Of a DNA stretch of 53,616 nt, positions 7,416 through 14,876 are shown one piece after another; position 1 is the first letter of the stretch, and the number at the start of each line of letters is the position of its first letter. Position numbers and translations under genes: made by a program. The stretch is from the NCBI RefSeq assembly GCF_000219125.1, contig NZ_AFGF01000019.1, forward strand, positions 1 through 53,616, given 5' to 3'. The notes under the pieces were generated by a model. It was not told the DNA's origin. It did not search any database and saw nothing but the letters and a program-made list of their open reading frames with translations. The DNA is from Acetonema longum DSM 6540. Lineage in GTDB: Bacteria; Bacillota; Negativicutes; Sporomusales; Acetonemataceae.

Positions 7416-8825
7416 ATGTCGAAGTTTATTTCGTTTCTGATCTATATTCTGCTGTCTTTTAACTTGCTCTGCGGTTTTATGCCTGCAACGGTCCAGGCTG
7501 GGATAAAAGAGGATTATGAGGAAGCATTGAATTTATACCTGACGGCCGGGGCCTGTATGGCGGTATACAGCGGCCGCAGCGGAGCCATGGCCTGCAACTA
7601 TCTGCAGCAAAGCGGCTTTACCGTCGAATACTTTGATCAGGTATCAGCAAAGGCGGATACCCGCTTTCTTCTGGCCAGCAACGAATCAACCTCTGACCAG
7701 CCAGTATATATATTAGCCATCGTGGGCACAGAAAACTTTAAGAACCTGAAGGTTGACCTGCGAATCGACATGATCAATTTTGCAGGAAACTTTTTAGATG
7801 AGCTTGTCCAGAATGCCGACCCCCGGAATATCACCGACTCTCGGCCAAAAGTGCATCGGGGTTTTTACCAGTTTGTCCAGACAGCCCTGATGGGCAAAAC
7901 TCCCGGCAAACCAACCGCACTGGCTCAGCGCCTGAAGGAACTTTTGCTGGCTGACCGGAACCGGAAACTCTACCTGGCAGGGCACAGTCTGGGCGGCGCC
8001 GCCGCCATTCTAACCGCGACCAAGCTGCTGGACATGGGAGTGCAACCGGAACAGCTCGAGATTATAACGTTTGGCGCCCCGGCTGTAGGCAATGCTGCCT
8101 TTGCCCGGCAATTCGGGTATCGTCTAAATCTGACCCGGGTGGTTATACGCGGCGATCCGATTACCGGCATACTGCAAAGCCTAGGCCGGTACCGTCAGTT
8201 TGGCCGCGAGATCACCTGGAAAATACCTGCCTCCATCAATGGGGTGTCTCACCATCTTGAGGTTTATCTGGATGTGGCGATCAAGAACTATTACCGCCAA
8301 CGCCAGAAGGCCCTGGAAGCCGGGATCATCCAGGCGCCCTCCCGCATCGGCGCCTCTCCCAGAGTCTACGTGGCCCCGGTGGCTAACCGCCTGCCATCCG
8401 GCCTGCAGCAAGAGTTTTGGTATATGCAGCAGACCCTGTGGGATGAATATCGCCAGATTCTGCCCGGATATGTGATCGATACCGGTCCTGCATCAGAAAA
8501 TATCTGGCGGCAAAAAGCCCTGGCAGAAGGCTGCGAATTTTTGATCATGCCGGAAATATCAGGCTATGCTATAAAAGATGAGTTCAATGCCTATTATGTT
8601 ACCCTGCACCAGACTATCTATGACGTAAAGACCGGCCAGCTTTTAAATCTTACGCTTTTTTCCCACAACACCCTTCACATCTCCCCCCTGGAAGCCCTGA
8701 TGCATAACGCCAAGCGTCTGACGACGTCAACCCTTTCCCCGGACAGCCTGAGACGCCTGCCGATACCATTTCCCAAAGCCTCAGTCAATTTTAGTTCGGA
8801 GAACAAGCCGCAATACCTTTGGTAG
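7416..8825 (+). CDS. Secreted class 3 lipase with an extra C-terminal domain
   Basis: Serine esterase/lipase acting in the envelope or outside. Seen: 469 residues and a signal peptide of about 28 residues (ATVQA). A Lipase_3 alpha/beta-hydrolase domain follows, with the nucleophile elbow GHSLGG (Ser 191), the strand ITFGAPAVGN, a likely catalytic Asp in RGDPITG and His in GVSHHLEVY. After about residue 300 comes a separate domain (RVYVAPVANRLPSG to FLIMPEISGYAIKDEFNAYY and YDVKTGQLL) that is not part of lipases. It resembles LpoB/TolB-like periplasmic domains by pattern only. I chose ATG 7416 over the TTG just before it because AAAGGA then has normal spacing. Two tandem hairpin repeats follow the stop. 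Confidence 0.82.
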   Translation: MSKFISFLIYILLSFNLLCGFMPATVQAGIKEDYEEALNLYLTAGACMAVYSGRSGAMACNYLQQSGFTVEYFDQVSAKADTRFLLASNESTSDQPVYILAIVGTENFKNLKVDLRIDMINFAGNFLDELVQNADPRNITDSRPKVHRGFYQFVQTALMGKTPGKPTALAQRLKELLLADRNRKLYLAGHSLGGAAAILTATKLLDMGVQPEQLEIITFGAPAVGNAAFARQFGYRLNLTRVVIRGDPITGILQSLGRYRQFGREITWKIPASINGVSHHLEVYLDVAIKNYYRQRQKALEAGIIQAPSRIGASPRVYVAPVANRLPSGLQQEFWYMQQTLWDEYRQILPGYVIDTGPASENIWRQKALAEGCEFLIMPEISGYAIKDEFNAYYVTLHQTIYDVKTGQLLNLTLFSHNTLHISPLEALMHNAKRLTTSTLSPDSLRRLPIPFPKASVNFSSENKPQYLW

Positions 8826-9039
8826 GCCCAGAGATGCGACGCATCCCGGAACCGCGGAGAATTTAAGGGACTTTTCGGTTATAATGAGAGCTATGCTGCC
8901 AGCACTCCGCCGAAAAGTCCTAAATTCTGATGCCCAGAGATGCGACGCATCCCGGAACCGCAGAGAATTTAAGGGACTTTTCGGTTATAACGAGAGGAAT
9001 GCTGCCAACACTCTGTCCGAAAAGTCCTAAATTCTGATG
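8826..9039. repeat. Tandem pair of 106-bp hairpin repeats (second repeat family)
   Basis: Two direct copies, 8826-8931 and 8932-9039, almost identical. Each starts GCCCAGAGATGCGACGCATC, which contains the small palindrome GATGCG-A-CGCATC. Each then has a long inverted repeat, GAATTTAAGGGACTTTTCGG against CCGAAAAGTCCTAAATTC, separated by about 30 variable bases. The same hairpin, diverged, is nested in MITE copies B, D and G. The gap 8826-9097 holds nothing else recognisable apart from the ribosome site of the next gene. Confidence 0.85.
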
Positions 9040-9097
9040 CGGCACCAGAAAAAACATTGCTGCATACAGTGTATTAAAAAGCCCTACTGGAGGATAC

Positions 9098-9721
9098 ATG
9101 GAGATTTCAGAGTCCGTCCGCTGGGTCAAAGATGTGTGTCTCGGCAGCTTACAGATCAAACTCCGCAACAAAGATCCCCAGACTGCTCTTCATGCCGCCA
9201 ATACCAGCAAACTGGCAGCTGTGGTAGCCGGGCGGCTGGGAATTAAGGACACCCTCGAGCTCAGGCTTGGATGCCTGCTGCATGATGTAGGGAAACTGCT
9301 GCTGAGCATCGAACCTGCCAAGCGGAAGTTAACCTATACAGATTATGAGGTTGTACAAAAGCATCCGATCCTAGGTTATATGATTCTTAAAGAAGCGGGA
9401 TATCCCAATGAAGTGGCGGAGGTAGCGCTCTATCATCATGAGCGGATCGATGGCCGCGGCTATCCTTTTGGCATCAGCCGCAATGAGATTCCCCTCTTCG
9501 CCCGCATCTGCGCCGTGGTGGACGCCTTCGACGTCATGGTATCGGGAAGGCCATACCAGCCCCGTATTCCGGTTGCCGCAGCCTTGAACGAATTGCATCG
9601 GCATAGCGGCCTACAATTTGACCCCATAGTGGTGACCGCCCTGGCCCAGGCTGCCCCTCAAATCCTGGGAACCATCGTATCGCCACGTAACCTTGCCATT
9701 AGAGTATCATCCCACGCTTAG
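9098..9721 (+). CDS. HD-GYP-type phosphohydrolase
   Basis: Probable cyclic-di-nucleotide phosphodiesterase or related metal-dependent phosphohydrolase. Seen: 207 residues consisting of the HD-GYP domain alone. The HD pair is in LLHDVGK (H62, D63), HH is at 113-114 within YHHERIDGRGYPFGI, and the GYP-type motif follows at 121-123. FARICAVVDAFDVM carries the later metal-site Asp. No receiver, PAS or membrane segment is present, so control must come from a partner or from expression. GGAGG lies 4 bases before the ATG. Downstream is a convergent two-component kinase; a functional link to it is unproven. Confidence 0.82.
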   Translation: MEISESVRWVKDVCLGSLQIKLRNKDPQTALHAANTSKLAAVVAGRLGIKDTLELRLGCLLHDVGKLLLSIEPAKRKLTYTDYEVVQKHPILGYMILKEAGYPNEVAEVALYHHERIDGRGYPFGISRNEIPLFARICAVVDAFDVMVSGRPYQPRIPVAAALNELHRHSGLQFDPIVVTALAQAAPQILGTIVSPRNLAIRVSSHA

Positions 9722-9765
9722 GAAAGATTGGTTTTGGATTTAGCCGCAAGCAATATTTTTCCATT

Positions 9766-9823
9766 CTATATCCCCAAAATAAGAAATCCCCCTAGCAGGG
9801 GATTTCTTATTTTGGGGATATAG
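9766..9823. terminator. Perfect 26-bp bidirectional terminator overlapping a stop codon
   Basis: The left arm 9766-9791 and right arm 9798-9823 are perfectly complementary over 26 bp, with the six-base loop CTAGCA. The arms begin CTATATCCCCAAAATAAG and end symmetrically. The TAA stop of the kinase gene (9807-9809) lies inside the right arm, so its last codons are part of the hairpin. Confidence 0.88.
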
Positions 9824-10895
9824 CCGGATTAAAAGTCACAGTAAAAACCGTCCCCTGTCCGACTGTGCTGCTGACCGAAATTCCCGCACCGTGTCTCTGG
9901 GCAATACGATAGCAAATGGCTAACCCCAGTCCTGATCCGTGTTCTTTAGTGGTTACAAACGGATTGCCGATTTTCTGCAATATTTCCGGTGAAATCCCTG
10001 CCCCTTCATCTTCGATGGCCAGGAATACCTTTTGATCGGCGGCGCCGGTGCGGATGATGATCTTGCCTCCCTCGGGCATGGCCTCTATGGCATTTCGGGT
10101 CATATTTAAAATCACTTGCCGAATGCTATAAGCATCTAAAAGGATGGGCGGGGTTTCTTCCAGTGCAAGAACGATTTGACAGGAATTTAAAAAAGCATCC
10201 GCCTGTAACATCGGAAATAGCTTATGAATGATCTCGTTTAACGGCACCCTCTGAAAATCCATGGCCTTATCCTTAGCCAGCAGAAGAAATTCCGTAATGA
10301 TGTTATTGGCCCGGTCCAGTTCCTTGATCATCAAGTCAAAGTACTCTAACTGATTTTTCAGTTCTTCTTTGCGGCTTAAAAACTGCAAAAAGCCTCTGAC
10401 CGTAGTCATGGGATTGCGTACCTCATGGCCGATACCGGCTGCTATTTCACCAATCACGTTTAACCGCTCCGTCCAGGCCAGACGCGCCACCATTTTCCGG
10501 TCACGCTCAGCTTCCAGCAGCCGCTTGATCCGATGCCTCAGCACCAGTGGATTGAAATCCTTCGTGATATAGTCATCAGCGCCGGCGGCAAAGGTGGTCT
10601 TAATGGTCTCTTCATCCTCCCGGGCGGTGAGCATCAGGATCGGAATAGCCTTGCCGCTTTCCAGGCTGCGCAGCTGCTTGCAGACCGAACAGCCATTGAT
10701 CTCCGGCATAATAATGTCTAAAATAACCAAATCCGGCTGGTACTGCTCGAATAACCGGATCGTTTCCGCACCATCGCAGGCTTCAACAATTTCATATCCG
10801 TCTTCTTTGAGAATATCCCGTAAAACCGTTCTCATAAACCGGTTATCGTCGGCGATTAGCACATGCGAAGTAAGCTTAACAGTAAAATTAATCAT
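9807..10895 (-). CDS. Hybrid response-regulator receiver/histidine kinase, cytosolic
   Basis: Signal transduction kinase carrying its own receiver. Seen: 362 residues. The receiver domain (about 10-125) has the acidic pair D16-D17, phospho-acceptor Asp60 in LVILDIIMP and Lys112. A short helix is followed by HisKA with His157 in GIGHEVRNPMTTVRGFLQFL. HATPase_c (about 245-358) has the N box NMTRNAIEAM, G1 EDEGAGI and G2 GSGLGLAI. There are no membrane segments. The H-box region resembles Bacillus KinA/KinE-type sporulation kinases, which fits a spore former, but this is inference. AAGGAG precedes the ATG. No cognate regulator is adjacent. Confidence 0.87.
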   Translation of the reverse strand: MINFTVKLTSHVLIADDNRFMRTVLRDILKEDGYEIVEACDGAETIRLFEQYQPDLVILDIIMPEINGCSVCKQLRSLESGKAIPILMLTAREDEETIKTTFAAGADDYITKDFNPLVLRHRIKRLLEAERDRKMVARLAWTERLNVIGEIAAGIGHEVRNPMTTVRGFLQFLSRKEELKNQLEYFDLMIKELDRANNIITEFLLLAKDKAMDFQRVPLNEIIHKLFPMLQADAFLNSCQIVLALEETPPILLDAYSIRQVILNMTRNAIEAMPEGGKIIIRTGAADQKVFLAIEDEGAGISPEILQKIGNPFVTTKEHGSGLGLAICYRIAQRHGAGISVSSTVGQGTVFTVTFNPAISPK

Positions 10896-11118
10896 ACCCT
10901 AACTCCTTTCCAGTCGGCAGCAGGGCTCTTAAACGAAATCATTCAAAAGGCTCGGATTTGAGGACGTGGAGAATATAATTATCCCTAAATTTTATCGTAT
11001 TGAAGATAATAATATTTAATGGGAAAAAATAACAAAAAAAGTTAAAAACAAGCCTAAAATAGGCAAATTCGCACTAAATATGTGGCTAATTTGCCTGCTT
11101 TTATAATATTCGTGCAGT
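10896..11118. other. AT-rich intergenic region between the kinase and glmS
   Basis: About 220 bases without a gene. It should hold the kinase promoter (no clear hexamers by eye) and contains a weak 9-bp inverted repeat, AGGCAAATT (11060-11068) with AATTTGCCT (about 11089-11097), ahead of the glmS terminator. Nothing else is recognised. Confidence 0.4.
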
Positions 11119-11165
11119 AAAGAACCCCAGGGGCTATGCTTTCGCAGTCGCCTCTGGGGTTCTTT
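11119..11165. terminator. glmS terminator
   Basis: The arms AAAGAACCCCAG (11119-11130) and CTGGGGTTCTTT (11154-11165) form a 12-bp stem just beyond the glmS stop codon. The distal arm of the transcript ends in a T-rich stretch. Confidence 0.8.
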
Positions 11166-11177
11166 AACTATATTTTT

Positions 11178-13007
11178 TTATTCTACTGTTACGCTCTTGG
11201 CCAAATTTCTCGGCTTATCCACGTCGCAGCCTCTGGTGACAGCGGCATAGTAGGCCAGCAGCTGCAACGGAATGACCGCCAGGATGGGGGCCAGATGTTT
11301 CTCAGTGGCCGGAATGAAGATGGCATGATCCACATACTTCTGCAGATTTTTGTCACCCTTGAAGCCCAGACCGATGATTACGGCATCCCGGGCCTTGACT
11401 TCCTGGATGTTGCTGATCGTTTTCTCATATACATCTGTCTGAGTAGCCAGGGCGATGACAGGCACTCCTTCGATGATCAGGGCCAGTGTGCCGTGCTTGA
11501 GTTCGCCGGCAGCGTAGGCTTCAGCGTGGATGTAGGAGATTTCTTTCAGTTTCAGAGACCCTTCAAGGGCCACAGCATAGTCCAGAGAGCGGCCAATGAA
11601 AAAGACATCCTCATTAAAGCCATATTGGGTGGCAAATGTTTTGATCGGCTCTACATCTTCCAGTATTTCATGAGCCTGCTCCGGCAGATTTTTCAGTCCC
11701 CGGATTATCTTCTGCAGGGCTGCCTGGTCTATGGCCCCCCGCAGTTTGGCAATATACAGGGCCAACAGGCACAAGCTGACCAACTGGGTGGTATAGGCCT
11801 TAGTAGAGGCAACCGCTATTTCCGGCCCGGCCCAGGTATAGATGACCTGATCAGCTTCACGGGCGATGGATGAGCCGACGACATTGGTGATGGCCAAAGT
11901 CCGGGCTCCCAGGCGCTTGGCTTCTTTCAACGCGGCCAGGGTATCGCTGGTTTCGCCGGATTGGCTGATGACGATAGCCAGAGTGCTGGAATCCACCAGG
12001 GGGGAACGATAACGGAACTCAGAGGCGATATCCACCTCCACCGGCAGACGGGCCAATTGCTCCAGGTAATATTTGCCGACGATACCGGCGTGATAGGCCG
12101 TACCGCAAGCAGTAATCACGATTTTTTTAATGGCGGCTGCTTCTTCTTTCGTCCATTTCAGTTCGTCAAACAGCACGGTACTGTCGTCTTTGGACAGACG
12201 TCCGGTCATGGTTTCCCGGATAGCCTTGGGCTGCTCGTAAATTTCCTTGATCATGAAGTGCTCGTAGCCGCCTTTTTCGGCTGCTTCCGCCGTCCAGCTG
12301 ATTTCGAACACTTTCTTGCTCACCGGCACTCCCTGGCGGTTGGTTACCCAAACCGAGTCATTGGTAACCACGGCTACTTCGCCGTCACTTAAGATATAGG
12401 TTTTACGGGTGTGGTTAATAATGGCCGGGATGTCTGAGGCGATGAAATTCTCCCCGTCACCCAGACCAATGACCATGGGGTTATCCTGTTTGGAGCAGAT
12501 AATCTTGTCCGGGTCATGTTGCGACAAAAACACCAAGGCATAAGATCCTTCGATTTCAGACAGCACCTTTTTGACAGCTGCTTCAAAATCTCCCTGATAG
12601 TATTCCTCCAGCAAATGAGCCACTACCTCCGTGTCAGTCTCAGAAACAAACTTATGACCCTTGGCTATGAGCTGTTCTTTAATATGCAGATAGTTTTCAA
12701 TGATACCATTGTGGACGACGACAAATTTACCGCTGCAGTCGGCATGAGGGTGGGCGTTCACGTCCGAGGGGCGGCCATGGGTAGCCCAGCGGGTGTGCCC
12801 GATGCCAACGTGCCCTGCCGGAAAACGTCCATCCAGTTTCTTTTCCAGGCTCGAAAGTCGGCCCACGCTTTTTTCCACATTGATCCGGTTACCGTCATAA
12901 ACGGCAATTCCGGCGGAATCATATCCTCTATATTCTAACTTACTCATTCCATCTAATAAAAACTTCGCGGCCGGTTTCGGCCCGATATAACCAACAATGC
13001 CACACAT
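11178..13007 (-). CDS. glmS: Glutamine--fructose-6-phosphate aminotransferase (isomerizing)
   Basis: Makes glucosamine-6-phosphate from fructose-6-phosphate and glutamine, the first step to UDP-GlcNAc. Seen: 609 residues. The N-terminal class II glutaminase domain starts MCGIVGYIG with the catalytic Cys at 2. Two SIS isomerase domains follow (ACGTAYHAG and SQSGETSDTLAALKEAK in the first), with the C-terminus DVDKPRNLAKSVTVE typical of GlmS. ATG 13007 is preceded by GGAGG at 10 bases; upstream in-frame starts would add residues before the catalytic Cys and are wrong. Upstream lies a glmS ribozyme and a predicted own promoter, so expression should fall when glucosamine-6-phosphate is plentiful. 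It is the last gene of the cda-glm cluster. Confidence 0.97.
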   Translation of the reverse strand: MCGIVGYIGPKPAAKFLLDGMSKLEYRGYDSAGIAVYDGNRINVEKSVGRLSSLEKKLDGRFPAGHVGIGHTRWATHGRPSDVNAHPHADCSGKFVVVHNGIIENYLHIKEQLIAKGHKFVSETDTEVVAHLLEEYYQGDFEAAVKKVLSEIEGSYALVFLSQHDPDKIICSKQDNPMVIGLGDGENFIASDIPAIINHTRKTYILSDGEVAVVTNDSVWVTNRQGVPVSKKVFEISWTAEAAEKGGYEHFMIKEIYEQPKAIRETMTGRLSKDDSTVLFDELKWTKEEAAAIKKIVITACGTAYHAGIVGKYYLEQLARLPVEVDIASEFRYRSPLVDSSTLAIVISQSGETSDTLAALKEAKRLGARTLAITNVVGSSIAREADQVIYTWAGPEIAVASTKAYTTQLVSLCLLALYIAKLRGAIDQAALQKIIRGLKNLPEQAHEILEDVEPIKTFATQYGFNEDVFFIGRSLDYAVALEGSLKLKEISYIHAEAYAAGELKHGTLALIIEGVPVIALATQTDVYEKTISNIQEVKARDAVIIGLGFKGDKNLQKYVDHAIFIPATEKHLAPILAVIPLQLLAYYAAVTRGCDVDKPRNLAKSVTVE

Positions 13008-13066
13008 ACAGAGCATTCCTCCATTACTACTATTCACTATTCATTTATCCATTGTTTTCGGACGCC

Positions 13067-13362
13067 GCAATCCGTTTTGTCCCGCAAATCGCTTTGCGGT
13101 TTTGTCGATTGCTTGCGGCTGCGTCCGCCCAGCCGAGAGGCATCCGCTGACGGTTCGATAAACCTCTCCCTCGTCTGCTCGGGGACCGTTGAAAAGAGCC
13201 CATCTGCGTCGTTACTCCTGCGGGCGCGCGCTTGCCGTACCCTTTGGAATGTACTGTCTGCGCGCGCGTCCTCGTCGTGCCTAGTATCTGGACCCTTTTG
13301 AACGGTCCCGGATTCCAGGCTGCAGATGAGTATGCAACGGATTTTTCCCAAGCACCAGCGCT
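13067..13362 (-). ncRNA. glmS ribozyme: glmS ribozyme with a repeat inserted in the P1 loop
   Basis: Self-cleaving RNA activated by glucosamine-6-phosphate. Read on the minus strand, A-GCGCT (13362-13357) marks the cleavage end. P1 pairs TGCTTGGG (13354-13347) with CCCGAGCA (13183-13176). Then come GACGAGG, P2 GAGAGG/CCTCTC (13168-13163 with 13140-13135), the conserved GTTTATCGA, and the core AGCGGATGCC. P3 pairs CGGCTG/CAGCCG and is followed by CGCAAG. P4 is GCAATC/GATTGC and P4a CCGCAAA/TTTGCGG. Compared with the usual GCGCC...GGCGG, both strands changed (GCGCT...AGCGG), a compensatory pair that argues for function. The span is 296 bases instead of about 170-190 because repeat copy C (roughly 160 bases) occupies the P1 apical loop. 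The 3' end is about 60 bases before the glmS start. Confidence 0.9.
13184..13346 (+). repeat. MITE-like palindromic repeat, copy C, inside the glmS ribozyme
   Basis: Short-core copy. It has left arm GACCGTTGAAAAGAGCCCAT at 13184-13203 and a GC-rich core. The inner inverted arm CCCTTTTGAACGGTCCCG is at 13293-13310, and the tail CCAGGCTGCAGATGAGTATG runs to about 13346. Its two ends abut the two strands of ribozyme helix P1. It is opposite in orientation to glmS transcription. Confidence 0.88.
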
Positions 13363-13366
13363 TTTT

Positions 13367-13399
13367 TCAGTTTCCCGCATTGATCCCGCTCCTATCCAT
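13367..13399 (-). CDS. Possible 10-residue leader peptide just upstream of the glmS ribozyme
   Basis: ATG at 13399 is preceded by AAGGGGGTGAGCT, a strong ribosome site at good spacing. The frame encodes MDRSGINAGN and stops with TGA at 13369-13367, about five bases before the ribozyme cleavage position. A ribosome finishing here would cover the 5' strand of the ribozyme. I do not know this peptide, and it may be chance. The evidence is the ribosome site and position only. Confidence 0.3.
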   Translation of the reverse strand: MDRSGINAGN

Positions 13400-13430
13400 A
13401 GCTCACCCCCTTAATCTAGTTATATATATG

Positions 13431-13458
13431 TTGAGGAGCGCAAGATCGCGCTCCTCAA
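13431..13458 (-). other. Strong hairpin in the glmM-glmS leader
   Basis: TTGAGGAGCGC (13431-13441) and GCGCTCCTCAA (13448-13458) form a perfect 11-bp stem with a 6-base loop. On the minus strand it is not followed by a T run, so it is not a classical terminator for glmM. It lies within the first about 35 bases of the transcript from the predicted glmS promoter and would stay on the fragment released by ribozyme cleavage. A transcript-end or stability role is possible. Confidence 0.6.
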
Positions 13459-13471
13459 ACATACTGTTTTT

Positions 13472-13500
13472 ATTGTAGCCGATTTAGGCTACGCGGTCAA
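13472..13500 (-). promoter_or_regulatory. Predicted sigma-A promoter for glmS
   Basis: On the minus strand, TTGACC (13500-13495) and TACAAT (13477-13472) are spaced 17 bases apart. The start of transcription would be near 13465, giving a leader of about 100 bases before the ribozyme. It would let glmS be transcribed apart from cdaA-cdaR-glmM. Confidence 0.65.
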
Positions 13501-13520
13501 CCGCTTTGCTTTTTGTCGGC

Positions 13521-14861
13521 TTATGTCAGTTGATGTTCAATGGTATCAGCAATCGTCTGCACAATCCGGTTCAGCTGATCCAGACCCGGACCTTCGGCCA
13601 TAACCCGAATCAAGGGCTCGGTGCCGGAAGGACGGACCAGGATGCGGCCTTCTTCACCCAGCTCGGCCTCGCCTTGACGGATAGCGGCGGCAATTTGCGA
13701 ATTTTCCTGCCAGCCTTCTTTGCTCTTTACCCGGATATTTTTTAAGACCTGCGGGAATCGGGTCATCAGACCGGCCAGTTCGGACATTTTTCTGCCGGAC
13801 TGTTCCAGGGCCGCCAGGACCTGCAGGGCCGTGATAATGCCGTCTCCGGTGGTGGCGTAGTCATTGAAAATAATATGACCCGATTGCTCGCCGCCCAGGG
13901 AATATCCTTCAGCCAGCATGGCTTCCAGGACGTAACGGTCGCCTACGCCGGTTGTGACCACAGAACCGCCGGCTTTTTTAATGGCCTGGTGCAGGCCGAT
14001 ATTACTCATGACCGTGGCCACCAGGGTTTTATCTTTGAGTTTATTTTGCCGCAAAAGTTCCAGGGCGCAGATGGTCATGATCTGATCACCGTCTACGGCT
14101 TCACCGGTTTCATCTACTATCAGGCAGCGATCAGCGTCGCCGTCATGGGCGATGCCTACGTGGGCGCCCTGTTCGACAACAGCCTGCCGGAGCCGTTCCA
14201 TATGGGTCGAGCCGCAGTGATCATTGATATTCACTCCGTCCGGATCATCAAACAGCACGGTCACTTCCGCTCCCAAGGATTTCAGAATGCGGGGCGCAGC
14301 TTCATAGGCAGCGCCATTAGCGCAGTCCACCAGCACTTTCAATCCGGACAGGCGGCAGGACACTGTGCCTGCAGCATACTCAATGTATTGATTCAGGAGG
14401 TCATGCCGGTGCAGGATGGTGCCCACGCTGCCGCCGGTGGGGCGGAGCAGGCGATCCGTTGGCGCCAGCACCAGGCTTTCCAGTTGTTCCTCCACCTCAT
14501 CCGGCAGTTTATAGCCATTGCCGGCAAAGAACTTAATCCCGTTGTCCGGAAAGGGATTGTGAGATGCCGAAATCACCACCCCGGCCTGAGCGCCCAGAGT
14601 TTTGGCCAAATAGGCCACGGCCGGCGTGGGAACCACTCCAGCCAGCACGGCCTGCCCGCCGGCCGAGCAAATGCCGGCGGCCAAAGCGCTTTCCAGCATC
14701 TGTCCCGATATCCGGGTGTCACGGCCAATAATCAAAACCGGATTCTCATATTCCTGTCCGAAATGGCAAGTCGCAGCCCGGCCCAGGCGAAAGGCCAGTT
14801 CTGGGGTCAGTTCCTGGTTGGCCACTCCGCGCACGCCGTCTGTCCCAAATAGTTTTCCCAT
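13521..14861 (-). CDS. glmM: Phosphoglucosamine mutase
   Basis: Interconverts glucosamine-6-phosphate and glucosamine-1-phosphate, the step after GlmS. Seen: 446 residues, the family's normal length. It starts MGKLFGTDGVRGVAN, and the active-site loop VISASHNPFPDNGIKFF carries the phosphorylated serine at 100. The metal loop is DGDADRC, the sugar loop GGEQSGH, and the C-terminal phosphate-binding segment RPSGTEPLIRVMAEG. It lies in the conserved order cdaA-cdaR-glmM, here with an FAD oxidoreductase and repeat copy D between cdaR and glmM. GGGGAG is upstream of the ATG. Confidence 0.97.
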   Translation of the reverse strand: MGKLFGTDGVRGVANQELTPELAFRLGRAATCHFGQEYENPVLIIGRDTRISGQMLESALAAGICSAGGQAVLAGVVPTPAVAYLAKTLGAQAGVVISASHNPFPDNGIKFFAGNGYKLPDEVEEQLESLVLAPTDRLLRPTGGSVGTILHRHDLLNQYIEYAAGTVSCRLSGLKVLVDCANGAAYEAAPRILKSLGAEVTVLFDDPDGVNINDHCGSTHMERLRQAVVEQGAHVGIAHDGDADRCLIVDETGEAVDGDQIMTICALELLRQNKLKDKTLVATVMSNIGLHQAIKKAGGSVVTTGVGDRYVLEAMLAEGYSLGGEQSGHIIFNDYATTGDGIITALQVLAALEQSGRKMSELAGLMTRFPQVLKNIRVKSKEGWQENSQIAAAIRQGEAELGEEGRILVRPSGTEPLIRVMAEGPGLDQLNRIVQTIADTIEHQLT

Positions 14862-14876
14862 ATATTTCTCCCCTTG

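Noticed and set aside
7363-7425. Two TGTCGAA sequences (Spo0A-box-like) before the lipase start
   Set aside because: A seven-base match is expected several times by chance in a window of this size, and the second overlaps the start codon. Too weak to list as sites.
8826-9039. CRISPR-like tandem repeat
   Set aside because: Only two units, each 106 bases with internal hairpin arms, no unique spacers of equal length and no cas genes.
10925-10960. Possible decayed repeat end (ATTCAAAAGGCTCGGATTTG) upstream of the kinase
   Set aside because: Similarity to the repeat arm is limited to about ten bases and no second arm or tail is found nearby.
13875-14852. Long plus-strand frame of 325 residues
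   Set aside because: Exactly antisense to glmM, no ribosome site, no recognisable domain. The same holds for the plus frame 11136-11873 opposite glmS and 20743-21423 opposite argH.
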